Origin: JAZMZS01 sp045120955
Lineage (GTDB): Bacteria > Bacillota > Clostridia > Oscillospirales > CAG-272
NCBI GenBank assembly: GCA_045120955.1
Contig: JBGVFH010000077.1
Span: 1 to 41,851 of the forward strand
Reading direction: 5' to 3'
DNA length: 41,851 bases
The position numbers and the translations under genes were made by a program. The notes under the pieces are model-generated. The model was not told where the DNA came from. It did no database searches and saw only the letters and a program-made list of their open reading frames with translations. This document shows positions 8,701 to 16,495 of the stretch, piece after piece (within the stretch, counting starts at the first letter, position 1; each line of letters begins with the position of its first letter).

Positions 8701-9623
8701 CCTGTAACGGCGCTGACGATAGGACGGGATGCTACCTTGCCCTCAATGCGCTTTGCAAGGCTGAGCTTTTTGTCGTATTTGTAACGGCCTACGGGATAAA
8801 GGTCATATCTCTTGGGGTCGAAGAAAAGGTTGTTTACGAGTATCTGAGCGCTCTCAACAAGCGGAGGCTCGCCGGGACGCAGCTTTTTGTAGACCTCCTT
8901 CAGCGCCTCCTCATGAAGATCGCCGTTTGTCTCAAGTGCCGCCTTCTTTGCGTCATCCTTTTCGAATGTAGCGTTGATAAGAGCATCGTCGCCGAACATA
9001 TCGACAAGCTCCTTGTCCGTAGCTACACCCATAGCACGCAGAAATACCGTGATCGGTATCTTTCTCGTTTTATCTATCTTAACATAGAAAACATCGTTTT
9101 GGTCTGTCTCATATTCGAGCCATGCTCCTCTGTAGGGGATGACCGTTGCGGTGTAAAGGTGCTTTCCTGTTTTGTCGATAGACGAACCGTAGTAAACTCC
9201 GGGAGAACGAACGAACTGAGATACGATAACTCTCTCCGCACCGTTGATAACGAACGTACCCGAGTCGGTCATGAGCGGGAAATCACCCATGTGTATCTCT
9301 GATTCCTTTACTTCGCCTGTCGTCTTGTTTGTAAGACGGACATTGACCTTGAGAGGTGCTGCATAGTTGACATCTCTGTCCTTGCACTCCTCAACGGGAT
9401 ATTGCGGCTTTTCATCAAGAGAGTAGCCTACAAATTCGATGCTGAGATTGCCAGAATAGTCGGTGATCGGAGAAACATCATGGAGAACGTCCATGATTCC
9501 CTCTTCGATAAACCATTTGTAGGAATCCTTCTGCACCTCGATGAGATTCGGCATTTCAAGCGGCTCTTCGATCTTTGAAAAGCTCATTCTCGTGTTTTTG
9601 CCGAGCTTATGGGGTTTGAGCAT
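5769..9623 (-). CDS. rpoB: DNA-directed RNA polymerase subunit beta
   Basis: This 1284-residue protein is the beta subunit of RNA polymerase. The chosen start is the ATG at 9623, giving MLKPHKLGKNTRMSFSKI, which matches the usual clostridial N-terminus. An in-frame extension to 9770 exists but has no family similarity and lies inside the leader. GGAG sits 11 nt before the ATG, slightly long. The rifampicin-binding cluster GSSPLSQFMDQNNPL..THKRRLSALGPGG is intact. Asp502, His512 and Ser517 correspond to E. coli 516, 526 and 531, so rifampicin sensitivity is predicted. PIETPEGPNIGLI follows. The C-terminus has an unusual acidic tail of about 45 residues rich in Asp and Glu. rpoC follows directly, and the expected rplJ-rplL pair is absent upstream. 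Confidence 0.97.
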   Translation of the reverse strand: MLKPHKLGKNTRMSFSKIEEPLEMPNLIEVQKDSYKWFIEEGIMDVLHDVSPITDYSGNLSIEFVGYSLDEKPQYPVEECKDRDVNYAAPLKVNVRLTNKTTGEVKESEIHMGDFPLMTDSGTFVINGAERVIVSQFVRSPGVYYGSSIDKTGKHLYTATVIPYRGAWLEYETDQNDVFYVKIDKTRKIPITVFLRAMGVATDKELVDMFGDDALINATFEKDDAKKAALETNGDLHEEALKEVYKKLRPGEPPLVESAQILVNNLFFDPKRYDLYPVGRYKYDKKLSLAKRIEGKVASRPIVSAVTGEILCDAEVVIGREQSREIERLGACEAYIYGDDGKEYRIFSNNSVYPETVLGYDLKECGIKHKVNLAALNQIIEEAEGDEKRIKELAAQRYYDLCPKHITKDDIFASVNYLIALSHGIGQTDDIDHLGNRRMRCVGELLQNQLRIGLARMDKIIKERMTIQDSDELSPQTLVNIRPVVTAIREFFGSSPLSQFMDQNNPLAELTHKRRLSALGPGGLSRDRASFDVRDVHYTHYGRMCPIETPEGPNIGLISYLATYARVSEFGFIEAPFRVVDKEKGIVTKDVVYLTADLEDDFIVAQGNEPLDEEGHFINKRVLVRDKTEIIEVDNSMVDLMDVSPKMVVSVATACIPFLENDDNSRALMGSNMQKQAVPLMVTESPYVGTGMEYKAAYDSGVVVIAKEAGICTKVSADEIIITRNDGQRDVYRLLKFKRSNQGTCINQRPIINEGDQIDKGQVIADGPATSGGEISLGKNALIGFMTWEGYNYEDAVLLNERLVRDDVYTSIHIEEYTLEARDTKLGPEEITREIPNVGDDALKDLTAEGIVKIGTEVRAGDILVGKVTPKGETELTAEERLLRAIFGEKAREVRDTSLKVPHGESGIIVDVKVFSRENGDELPPGVNKVARIFIAQKRKISVGDKMAGRHGNKGVVSRILPPEDMPFLPNGQPLDIVLNPLGVPSRMNIGQVLEVHLGRAAKELGIKVMTPVFDGANEKDILECLKEAGLCRDIRPGENYDGKEVCIQSFDENGKMKLTTIAHDDPSFDELLAQGKLKIVDGKTTLYDGRTGEPFDNPVTVGYMYYLKLHHLVDDKIHARSTGPYSLVTQQPLGGKAQFGGQRFGEMEVWALEAYGAAYTLQEILTVKSDDVTGRVKAYEAIVKGQNIPTPGVPESFKVLVKELQSLALNVRVLDADGNEVDLSTIEDELETPNYVSDADIGETVETDDLFDSFTEETFDEEDSEDFVYDESESENYDGGEDF

Positions 9624-9992
9624 AAAGTTTATCACTCCATTCCGATATAATCCGTGTGCGCCCACACACAAAGTACCGTATAATCCGTCAAAAAACGCCC
9701 TCGCAAACGCTCTGATAAAAGAGAACAGATACGGCGGTTTTTCCACAGCGAAACCGACACATCGCCGCATCGCTTCCCCGTCGGAAAAGCGACCTTATCT
9801 TTCCCCTTTTATCCTTGCAAGGTATCTGGAAGTTCACTCTTTTTTGGCGCAAAACGTAATCTGAATTTACATTTTGCCGAGAGTTTTCCAAAAAAGCACT
9901 TGTCAAGATGTAATTTTGACAAAAACTGCGAAAATTACTGTGCAATTTGCTGATTTTCTACTAAGAGGGCATTCTAAGGGATTATAATGCAA
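9624..9992 (-). other. Long 5' leader of rpoB
   Basis: The predicted transcript starts near 9992 and runs about 370 nt before the rpoB ATG. It contains a hairpin with arms TCGCTTTTCC/GGGGAAGCGA (about 9771-9795) and a GTGTG/CACAC hairpin near 9655-9670 shortly before the ribosome site. No intrinsic terminator or known riboswitch motif is recognised. The last 147 nt are open in frame with rpoB. Confidence 0.5.
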
Positions 9993-9998
9993 TTTAGT

Positions 9999-10027
9999 AT
10001 TATACAGTTAAAAGTCAAATTTGTCAA
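9999..10027 (-). promoter_or_regulatory. Consensus sigma-A promoter of rpoBC
   Basis: On the minus strand TTGACA (10027-10022), a 17-nt spacer and TATAAT (10004-9999) match the sigma-A consensus exactly. This shows that rpoBC can be transcribed independently of any ribosomal protein operon. Confidence 0.88.
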
Positions 10028-10029
10028 GT

Positions 10030-10334
10030 GTTTTTTTGTAATTTGCTCACGTTTTTTTGCTTTTTTCTATTTTTTAAAGAAAAAAATAATTTTATTTTTT
10101 CAAAAGTAAGCATAATTTAACATAAATATAAAATTTCTGTGACCGAGGCTCAGCGCATGGAAAAAGGGAAGTGTGCAAAATGCCGCAAAATGCCGTAATA
10201 TGGCGCAAAATGCACAAACGCACCTTGCTTTTTTCTTTTGCCCACGGATGCGCTGTTTGTCACAAAATATCACTTTTTTATCGGTTCCCCTTTTTATAAT
10301 TATGCGGCTGCCGCACATCCTCCATTATACAAGC
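10030..10334. other. AT-rich non-coding spacer with a GCAAAATGCC repeat
   Basis: No gene is seen. The part at 10030-10135 is very AT-rich. At 10174-10213 the 10-mer GCAAAATGCC occurs twice in tandem and once more, 20 nt on, as GCAAAATGCA, bounded by GTGCA and TGCAC. Nothing else is recognised. Confidence 0.4.
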
Positions 10335-10370
10335 AAAAACTCGGTGCCGCCCGTCTGCGGCGGCACCGAG
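10335..10370 (-). terminator. Rho-independent terminator of the ygiQ-permease unit
   Basis: CTCGGTGCCGCC (10340-10351) pairs perfectly with GGCGGCACCGAG (10359-10370). Read on the minus strand it is followed by TTTTTGC. It lies 35 nt after the permease stop. Confidence 0.92.
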
Positions 10371-10404
10371 TATGCTCTGTTATGAAAAGTGTATTTTTCC
10401 GTTT

Positions 10405-11283
10405 TTATCTGCGCTTTACCGAAAGGGTAAGTCCGACGATGGTGAGAATAACTCCGATGAGTATCTCGGCATTTACCGCACCTCTGCCGCCCACTGCGCT
10501 GACAACTACAGAAACCACAGGCATTGCGTAGATGTATACCGAGGTTCTGACGGCGCCGAGATTGCGCAGGGAATACGTCCATACCACATAGCACGCCGCT
10601 GTAGTAAACAGAGCGAGCGCAAGCATATTGATAAGCACCTGAGCGTCAAGCAGCCGCTCGTAATGCGCAATATCAAAATTTCTTGTTAGGCACAAGGGTA
10701 TTATAAATATCAAGCCCCAGAACATGATCCGCCTTGTGCTCTGAACTACATGGTGTCCCATGCTTGCTATCCTCTTTGCCACTACTGCATAAGCACCCCA
10801 GCAGACAGACGCACCGAGAGCGTACAGCGCTCCGTAAAGGCTGAAGCTCAAAGTCCCCGTCCCGAACATACCGATGAGAGTGATACCTGTCAAAGCAAAG
10901 CCGAGTCCGATAAAGAAGTATGAGGATAGCCCGTCCGAGTGATTGAAGAGTCTGGATAGTATCGCCGTGAAAAACGGAGCTGCAGAGAGAATGATCACGA
11001 CCAGCGCATCCTTTGCGTAGATATAAGCAAGCTCCTCCAAAAAGTAGAAGAGCGATATTCCGCATATACCCGCAAGCAAAAACCACAGCTCATGCAGCTT
11101 TTTCTTCAAATGCAGTCTCGGGAAATACGCAAAGTTGAGCACGAGAAACGCAACCGCAAATCTGAATACCGTTATCTCAAGTGACGAAAAATATCCGAGC
11201 AGTCCGTCAGATAAGCCAAAGCTCAGTTCCCATATGCACACGCACAGCAGCGCGCCGAGGTGGCCGAGAATGTTTTTGTTCAT
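10405..11283 (-). CDS. DMT-superfamily (EamA) permease
   Basis: A 292-residue membrane protein with about ten hydrophobic helices arranged as two similar halves of five, the layout of EamA-type drug/metabolite transporters. The first half begins with GALLCVCIWELSFGL; the second has GALYALGASVCWGAYAVVAKR and ends with a basic KRR. In such transporters each half starts with a helix carrying a conserved Trp, and this is seen in both. The substrate cannot be told from sequence; family members export amino acids, nucleotide sugars or other metabolites. GGAGG lies 11 nt before the ATG. The gene starts 16 nt after the ygiQ-like gene and shares its terminator at 10335-10370, so the two are probably one transcript, though no functional link is evident. 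Confidence 0.88.
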   Translation of the reverse strand: MNKNILGHLGALLCVCIWELSFGLSDGLLGYFSSLEITVFRFAVAFLVLNFAYFPRLHLKKKLHELWFLLAGICGISLFYFLEELAYIYAKDALVVIILSAAPFFTAILSRLFNHSDGLSSYFFIGLGFALTGITLIGMFGTGTLSFSLYGALYALGASVCWGAYAVVAKRIASMGHHVVQSTRRIMFWGLIFIIPLCLTRNFDIAHYERLLDAQVLINMLALALFTTAACYVVWTYSLRNLGAVRTSVYIYAMPVVSVVVSAVGGRGAVNAEILIGVILTIVGLTLSVKRR

Positions 11284-11299
11284 ATATTATATATCCTCC

Positions 11300-13303
11300 T
11301 TATCTGCGTCCTTTCGTTTTTTTGCTTGTTTGGGTCCGATTTTGTTTTTTGCCGTTTTTATCGGGGTAGCGCTCCTGCCTGCCCCGAGCACCGTGAGAGC
11401 CGTTTTTCCCGCTCTCGCCTCTATGCTCTGACGAGCCTCTGCCGTATGGCTTTTGAGCTCCGCCCGTGCCCGTGCCTTTACCTTTGTTGCGGTCATAGGC
11501 ACTCTTGCCGCCCTCGGGTCTTACAAGACATTCCGCCCCGTAGCCGATAAGGTCGGCTCTGCCCGCTTTTGTCAGCGCCTCACGCACCAGCGGTGCATTT
11601 TCCGGTCTGTTGTATTGGAGCAGCGCCCTTTGGAGCTGCTTTTCTCGGTAGTCGGTGCATACATATATTTTTTTGCCCGTGAGCGGATCGATACCCGTGT
11701 AATACATTACCGTCGATACAGTTCCCGGAGTGGGATAAAAGTCCTGCACCTGCTCAGGCGCAAGATGTCTTTTTTTGAGCATAAGAGCAAGCTGTGTCGC
11801 ATCTGTGAGGTCGGAGCCGGGGTGGCTTGACATCAGATACGGTACAATGTACTGCTCCTTTCCTGCCTCCCTGCACAGAGAAAAATACTTGTCCTCAAAG
11901 TCGCAAAACAGCTCAAACGACGCCTTGCCCATAGCCTCGAGCACGCCCCTCGAGCAATGCTCGGGAGCGACCTTCAGCTGACCGCTGACGTGGTCACGCA
12001 CCAGCTTTCTGAAAAAGGCATCGTCCTTGTCGTACATAAGATAATCAAAGCGGATACCCGAGCGAACAAAGACCTTTTTTATTTTCGGAAGCTTTTCTAC
12101 CTCGGAGAGCAAATGAAGATACTCCGAGTGGTCTACCTTCAGGTTTTTACACGGCTTTGGCGCAAGGCACCTTTTGTCGGGGCATACACCGTGCGTGAGC
12201 TGTTTGTCACAGGCGCTGTAGCGGAAGTTTGCCGTAGGGCCTCCGATGTCGTGTATATACCCCTTAAAGCCGTCAAGCTCGGTTATCTTCTTCGCCTCAT
12301 CTATGACGCTTTGCTCGCTTCTCGATCTGACCGTTCTGCCTTGATGAAAAGCAAGCGCACAGAAATTACACGCACCAAAGCACCCTCTGTTGTGCGTGAT
12401 AGAGAACTTGACCTCCTCTATTGCGGGAACGCCGCCTTTTTCCTTGTATGACGGGTGGTAGTCACGCATATAGGGAAGAGAATATACATAGTCAAGCTCC
12501 TCTCGCTCAAGCGGCGGCATTGGGGGATTTTGCACCAGCATTTTGTCCCCGTAGCCCTCACACAGCGCCTTGCCGCTGACAGCATCTTGATTTTTGTACT
12601 GAATACCGAAGGCACGCGCATATGCACGCTTGTCCTGTTTTAGCGTATCGTACTCTCCGATAAACTCACTCTCATAATGCACGGCATCTTCCTTTTTGCA
12701 CATATACACCGTACCGCGCACGTCTCTTATCTTTTTTATCGGAACTCCCTTGTCAAGCAGCTTTGCTATTCTTGTGATGATGTTCTCGCCCATGCCGTAT
12801 GTGAGGATGTCCGCCCTGCTGTCAACGAGTATGGAGCGTCTGACCTTGTCCGTCCAATAATCGTAGTGAGAAAAGCGCCGAAGTGATGCCTCCAGCCCTC
12901 CGAGTATTATCGGTATGTCTCCGTATGCCTCACGTATTCTGTTTGAATATACGATAGTTGCCCTGTCTGGGCGTGCGCCCATCTTTCCGCCGGGAGAATA
13001 ATAGTCGTACGACCGCTTCTTTTTTGAAACGGTGTAGTGCGCCACCATCGAGTCGATGTTTCCGGCGCTTACAAGAAAGCCGAGACGGGGACGACCGAAC
13101 TCACGAAAGGCATCACAGCTTTTGTAATCGGGCTGAGCGAGAAATCCGATACGAAAACCCTGTGCCTCGAGCACACGGGTAATAATGGCAGCGCCAAAAG
13201 ACGGATGATCGACGTACGCATCTCCGTTTACATATACAAAATCTACCCCGTCCCAGCCGCGTGCTTCCATATCCTTGCGGCATATCGGCAAAAATCCGCT
13301 CAT
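11300..13303 (-). CDS. YgiQ-family radical SAM protein (UPF0313)
   Basis: This 667-residue protein has the radical SAM cluster motif C308-FGA-C312-NF-C315, which binds a 4Fe-4S cluster and S-adenosylmethionine. It also has the long N-terminal region of the YgiQ family (GDAYVDHPSFG near the start, LGGLEASLRRFSHYDYW in the middle). After the core come GVLEAMGKASFELF and YLMSSHPGSDLTD, also typical. The physiological reaction of the family is not established. The last 80 or so residues are a low-complexity tail rich in Gly, Lys, Arg and Ser, possibly RNA-binding. A strong GGAGGAG sits 2-4 nt before the ATG, and a 16-bp hairpin ends 5 nt upstream of it (13318-13354). The EamA permease follows 16 nt downstream. 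Confidence 0.93.
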   Translation of the reverse strand: MSGFLPICRKDMEARGWDGVDFVYVNGDAYVDHPSFGAAIITRVLEAQGFRIGFLAQPDYKSCDAFREFGRPRLGFLVSAGNIDSMVAHYTVSKKKRSYDYYSPGGKMGARPDRATIVYSNRIREAYGDIPIILGGLEASLRRFSHYDYWTDKVRRSILVDSRADILTYGMGENIITRIAKLLDKGVPIKKIRDVRGTVYMCKKEDAVHYESEFIGEYDTLKQDKRAYARAFGIQYKNQDAVSGKALCEGYGDKMLVQNPPMPPLEREELDYVYSLPYMRDYHPSYKEKGGVPAIEEVKFSITHNRGCFGACNFCALAFHQGRTVRSRSEQSVIDEAKKITELDGFKGYIHDIGGPTANFRYSACDKQLTHGVCPDKRCLAPKPCKNLKVDHSEYLHLLSEVEKLPKIKKVFVRSGIRFDYLMYDKDDAFFRKLVRDHVSGQLKVAPEHCSRGVLEAMGKASFELFCDFEDKYFSLCREAGKEQYIVPYLMSSHPGSDLTDATQLALMLKKRHLAPEQVQDFYPTPGTVSTVMYYTGIDPLTGKKIYVCTDYREKQLQRALLQYNRPENAPLVREALTKAGRADLIGYGAECLVRPEGGKSAYDRNKGKGTGTGGAQKPYGRGSSEHRGESGKNGSHGARGRQERYPDKNGKKQNRTQTSKKTKGRR

Positions 13304-13317
13304 ATCTCCTCCGAATA

Positions 13318-13354
13318 ATCATTTTCCCATCGGTTGACCGATGGGAAAAATGAT
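13318..13354. promoter_or_regulatory. Hairpin immediately upstream of the ygiQ-like ribosome site
   Basis: ATCATTTTCCCATCGG (13318-13333) pairs with CCGATGGGAAAAATGAT (13338-13354) around a TTGA loop, with a single bulged base. Arms rich in A and T at the base make it terminator-like in both directions. It could end transcripts arriving from the right or affect translation of the ygiQ-like gene. No clear promoter is seen between it and repeat A. Confidence 0.6.
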
Positions 13355-13361
13355 CGTAATA

Positions 13362-13391
13362 AATAACAAACTAAATAACAAACTAAATAAC
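13362..13391. repeat. 12-bp tandem repeat, 2.5 units
   Basis: AATAACAAACTA occurs at 13362-13373 and 13374-13385, followed by a half unit to 13391. It is non-coding and lies between the hairpin and repeat A copy 2. Confidence 0.75.
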
Positions 13392-13440
13392 GAATGATAA
13401 GCGGCGGTACAATTTTTGCGTGGCAAAAATGTACATTGCT

Positions 13441-13556
13441 GCCCGCTTTTTATTGTATAGGAAATTGCAAAGTTACGCCCCGCCGTTTGGTTGAGTTAAA
13501 GAAGAATCAAAGATACAATAGGCGGGAGAATGGGTGCGGGCACTGCCCGCTTTTTC
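13441..13556 (+). repeat. Dispersed repeat A, copy 2
   Basis: It has the same order of blocks as copy 1 at 2037-2150: GCCCGCTTTTTATTG, a core with small changes (TATAGGAAATTGCAAAGTTACGC), CGCCGTTTGG, the AAAGAAGAATCAAAGATACAA block, GGCGGGAG and GCGGGCACTGCCCGC with TTTTT. It ends 25 nt before the infB stop codon, as copy 1 ends next to the rpoC stop. A further hairpin with GTACA../..TGTAC arms precedes it (about 13408-13436). Confidence 0.85.
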
Positions 13557-13580
13557 ATTCTTGGCATTTCTGCGGTAGAA

Positions 13581-16148
13581 TTACCGCTCAATCTCTTCCA
13601 TGATGAATGCCTCAAGAATGTCTCCCTCTTTAATATCGTTAAATCTCTCAAGTCCTACACCGCACTCAAAGCCGCTCATGACCTCCCGTGCATCATCCTT
13701 AAATCTCTTGAGCGAGGATATCTTATCCTCAAATATAACGATACCGTCACGAACAACACGTATCTCGGCGTTGCGGGCGATCTTACCGTCCTGAACATAA
13801 GAGCCTGCTATCGTACCGACGTTGGGTACATGGATGGTCTGACGTACCTGAGCATGACCGAGCAGAACCTCCTTGAACTTGGGAGCGAGCATACCCTTCA
13901 TTGCCGCCGTTATCTCCTCGATGCACTCATAAATGATACGGTATGTGCGTATATCGACGCTCTGTCTCTCGGCGCTGTCTATCGCATTTTTGTCGGGGCG
14001 CACGTTAAAGCCTACGATAATGGCATTTGATGCCGCTGCGAGCATAACGTCGCTTTCCGTAATGCCGCCTGCTGCGCTGTGGATGACCTTTACCTTTACC
14101 TCTTCGTTTGAAAGCTTTTCAAGCGAAGCCTTTACAGCCTCGGCAGAGCCGCCGACGTCTGCTTTTACGATTATATTAAAGTCCTTGACACCGTCGGATA
14201 TCTGAGAGAACAGATCGTCAAGGTTGACCTTGGAGTTTGCCTTGAACATTTCCTCCTTCGCCTTTTCACGGCGCTGCTCGGCAAGCTCTCTTGCCATTCT
14301 TTCGTCCTCGACTGCGTTGAATTCATCACCCGCACTCGGAACCTCTGCAAGACCGATTATCTCGACGGGAACGGACGGACCCGCTTCGTTCAGAAGCTTG
14401 CCGTTTTCGTCGGACATAGCACGAACTCTTCCGACCGCAGTTCCTGCGATAACGATGTCTCCCGAATGAAGTGTACCGTTCTGTACCAGTACGGTCGCAA
14501 CAGGACCTCTGCCTCGGTCGAGCTTCGCCTCGATAACGATACCCTTTGCTCTGCGTGCCGGATTAGCCTTGAGCTCCTTCATCTCGGCTACGAGCAGTAC
14601 GTTTTCAAGAAGCTCGTCTATGCCTGCACCTGTGAGAGCGGATACGGGAACGCATATTACGTCTCCTCCCCATTCCTCGGGAACAAGGTCGTATTTTGTA
14701 AGCTCTGTCTTTACCTGATCGGGGTTTGCCGCAGGCTTATCCATCTTGTTTATCGCAACGATGATCTCGATGCCCGCACTCTTTGCGTGGTTGATAGCCT
14801 CTATTGTCTGAGGCATGATACCGTCATCAGCCGCAACGACAAGTATAGCAATATCCGTCGATTGCGCACCTCTTGCACGCATAGCCGTGAATGCCTCGTG
14901 TCCGGGAGTATCGAGGAACGTGATGGGCTTTCCGTCTACTACTACTCTGTAGGCACCGATATGCTGTGTGATACCGCCTGCCTCTCCTGTCGTTACGTGA
15001 GTGTGTCTGATAGAATCGAGAAGAGAGGTCTTACCGTGGTCAACGTGACCCATGACGCAGACGACGGGGTTTCTCGTAATGAGATTTTCCTCGCTGTCCT
15101 CTTTTTCGTCAAAGAGTCTTTCTTCTATGGTAACGACTACCTCACGGTTGACCTTGTAGCCCATCTCGTCGGCAAGAAGGAATGCCGTATCAAAATCAAG
15201 CTCCTGGTTTACCGTTGCCATAACGCCCATCATCATCAACTTCTTTATGACATTGGCGCTTGTCTGCTTGAGCCTGCTTGCAAGCTCACCTACGGTGATA
15301 CTGTCACCTACGGTGATGGTGAGATTTTGCTTTTTACGCATCTTCTCGGCCTCTATCTTTTTGAGCTTTTCCATAGCAAGGCGCTCTTTTTCGCTCTTCT
15401 TTCCGAACTGCCCTCTGTTGTCCTGCTTTCTTATTTTTTGCTTTTCGGGAGTTCTTACGTTCTTTGCTCTCTCATCAACAAAGCGGTCGAGCTTTTCGTC
15501 ATAGCGGGACAGATCCACACTGCCCGAGCCTCTGGTATCAACGACACGTCTCTTGTCCTGTACCTGCGTCTGCTCCTTCGGTGCGTTGCTGTTTTGTGAG
15601 GCACCCGCTTTTGCAAGGTCTGCGAGAGCGTCTCTCTTTTGCTGCTGCGGCTTTGCCTGCTTTTTCTCGGGAGCGGGCTGCTGCGGCTTTTGCTGTGCAC
15701 GGCGCTGCTCAAATCTGTCGGCGGCACTGCGGTTTTCGGGACGTGCCGCATCTCTCTTGGCTCTCTGCTCCTCTTTTTCCCGCTCAGCCTTCGCTTTTGC
15801 CTCAGCCTCAGCCTTCGCTTTCGCCTCAGCTGCCGCTTTTGCCTCGGCTTCAGCCTTTGCCTTTGCCTCCGCCGCCGCTCTCGCTTCAGCCTCTGCCTTC
15901 TCGACAGCTGCCCTCTGCTCAGAGGTAAGTATCTTTACTTTTCCGTCTATATAGTCATCTATATTATCTATCTGTTTGTTTTCTGTGAGCTTGAGGAGAA
16001 GATGACTGAACTCCTCGGGGCTGACGCTCGCACTGCTCGCACGGCTGTCGCCCTCTTTTCCGATTATATCAAGGATCTCCTTAGTCTTTACTCCGAAATC
16101 CTTTGCAAGCTGACCGACACGGTACTGTTGATTTTGCTGTGCTGCCAT
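13581..16148 (-). CDS. infB: Translation initiation factor IF-2
   Basis: IF-2 is the GTPase that brings initiator tRNA to the 30S subunit. An N-terminal IF2_N motif (YRVGQLAKDFGVKTKEIL) starts near residue 9. A Lys/Ala/Glu repeat region of about 50 residues (roughly 75-125) should form a charged helix. A second IF2_N segment (TVGELASRLKQTSANVI) lies near 285. The G domain has GHVDHGKT at 367-374, DTPGH and NKMD, and the C-terminal domains follow. The total of 855 residues is normal. The start at 16148 is preferred because GAGG lies 7 nt upstream; the ATG at 16154 is too close to it, though it would form an ATGA overlap with ylxQ. It is the last gene of the operon here. The usual followers rbfA and truB are missing, and repeat A comes next. 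Confidence 0.96.
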   Translation of the reverse strand: MAAQQNQQYRVGQLAKDFGVKTKEILDIIGKEGDSRASSASVSPEEFSHLLLKLTENKQIDNIDDYIDGKVKILTSEQRAAVEKAEAEARAAAEAKAKAEAEAKAAAEAKAKAEAEAKAKAEREKEEQRAKRDAARPENRSAADRFEQRRAQQKPQQPAPEKKQAKPQQQKRDALADLAKAGASQNSNAPKEQTQVQDKRRVVDTRGSGSVDLSRYDEKLDRFVDERAKNVRTPEKQKIRKQDNRGQFGKKSEKERLAMEKLKKIEAEKMRKKQNLTITVGDSITVGELASRLKQTSANVIKKLMMMGVMATVNQELDFDTAFLLADEMGYKVNREVVVTIEERLFDEKEDSEENLITRNPVVCVMGHVDHGKTSLLDSIRHTHVTTGEAGGITQHIGAYRVVVDGKPITFLDTPGHEAFTAMRARGAQSTDIAILVVAADDGIMPQTIEAINHAKSAGIEIIVAINKMDKPAANPDQVKTELTKYDLVPEEWGGDVICVPVSALTGAGIDELLENVLLVAEMKELKANPARRAKGIVIEAKLDRGRGPVATVLVQNGTLHSGDIVIAGTAVGRVRAMSDENGKLLNEAGPSVPVEIIGLAEVPSAGDEFNAVEDERMARELAEQRREKAKEEMFKANSKVNLDDLFSQISDGVKDFNIIVKADVGGSAEAVKASLEKLSNEEVKVKVIHSAAGGITESDVMLAAASNAIIVGFNVRPDKNAIDSAERQSVDIRTYRIIYECIEEITAAMKGMLAPKFKEVLLGHAQVRQTIHVPNVGTIAGSYVQDGKIARNAEIRVVRDGIVIFEDKISSLKRFKDDAREVMSGFECGVGLERFNDIKEGDILEAFIMEEIER

Positions 16149-16150
16149 AC

Positions 16151-16495
16151 TCATTCCTCATTTCTTTTGATATCGTTCTCTGCCTTGGCAAGAAATAGCC
16201 GAGTCAAACCTTCGTCGCATATTGCTGCCGCCGCTGTTTGTGCATTTGAGCCGAGCGCTCTTGCAAGCTGCTCGGTGCTCACATCAAGCTCGTAAAGATG
16301 TACGCCGTAAAAAGCGCATTTGTCTCGCAATCTTTTTTTTGTATTGTCGGATGCGTGAATGCTCATTACCGCCAGCGTCGGCGGTGCTTTTGCGCAGAGC
16401 GCCTTGCACACAAGCGGTGTGCCGCATATTACTTTGCCCGCTTTCTTTGCCATGCCAAGCGCTAAAAGAGCCTCGCTTTTTTTCTGTTCACTCAT
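16151..16495 (-). CDS. ylxQ: L7Ae-family ribosomal-type protein YlxQ
   Basis: This protein of about 114 residues has the L7Ae/L30e fold pattern: MAKKAGKVICG near the N-terminus, then LAVMSIHASDNTKKRL and YGVHLYELDVSTEQLARALG. The last two are the K-turn RNA-binding surface and the following helix of the family. YlxQ sits between ylxR and infB in most Firmicutes, as here. The start at 16495 overlaps the end of ylxR by 8 nt, implying translational coupling; longer in-frame starts lie wholly inside ylxR. It has GGGAG about 10 nt upstream. Its role is poorly defined, with RNA binding inferred from the family. Confidence 0.9.
   Translation of the reverse strand: MSEQKKSEALLALGMAKKAGKVICGTPLVCKALCAKAPPTLAVMSIHASDNTKKRLRDKCAFYGVHLYELDVSTEQLARALGSNAQTAAAAICDEGLTRLFLAKAENDIKRNEE

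Noticed and set aside
8409..9302. Long plus-strand open frames opposite rpoB, rpoC and infB
   Set aside because: They are mirrors of strongly conserved genes, have no ribosome sites and encode implausible Cys/Leu/Val-rich proteins.
9624..9770. N-terminal extension of RpoB by 49 codons
   Set aside because: The extra residues do not resemble RpoB N-termini, there is no ribosome site at 9770, and the conserved start MLKPHKLGKNTRMSF fits the family.
9624..9992. L10(L12)-type ribosomal protein leader in the rpoB leader
   Set aside because: No rplJ follows and I could not recognise the required loop E/kink-turn layout.
13362..13391. Tandem 12-bp units as a possible CRISPR remnant
   Set aside because: The units are directly adjacent with no spacers and far too short; a simple tandem repeat.
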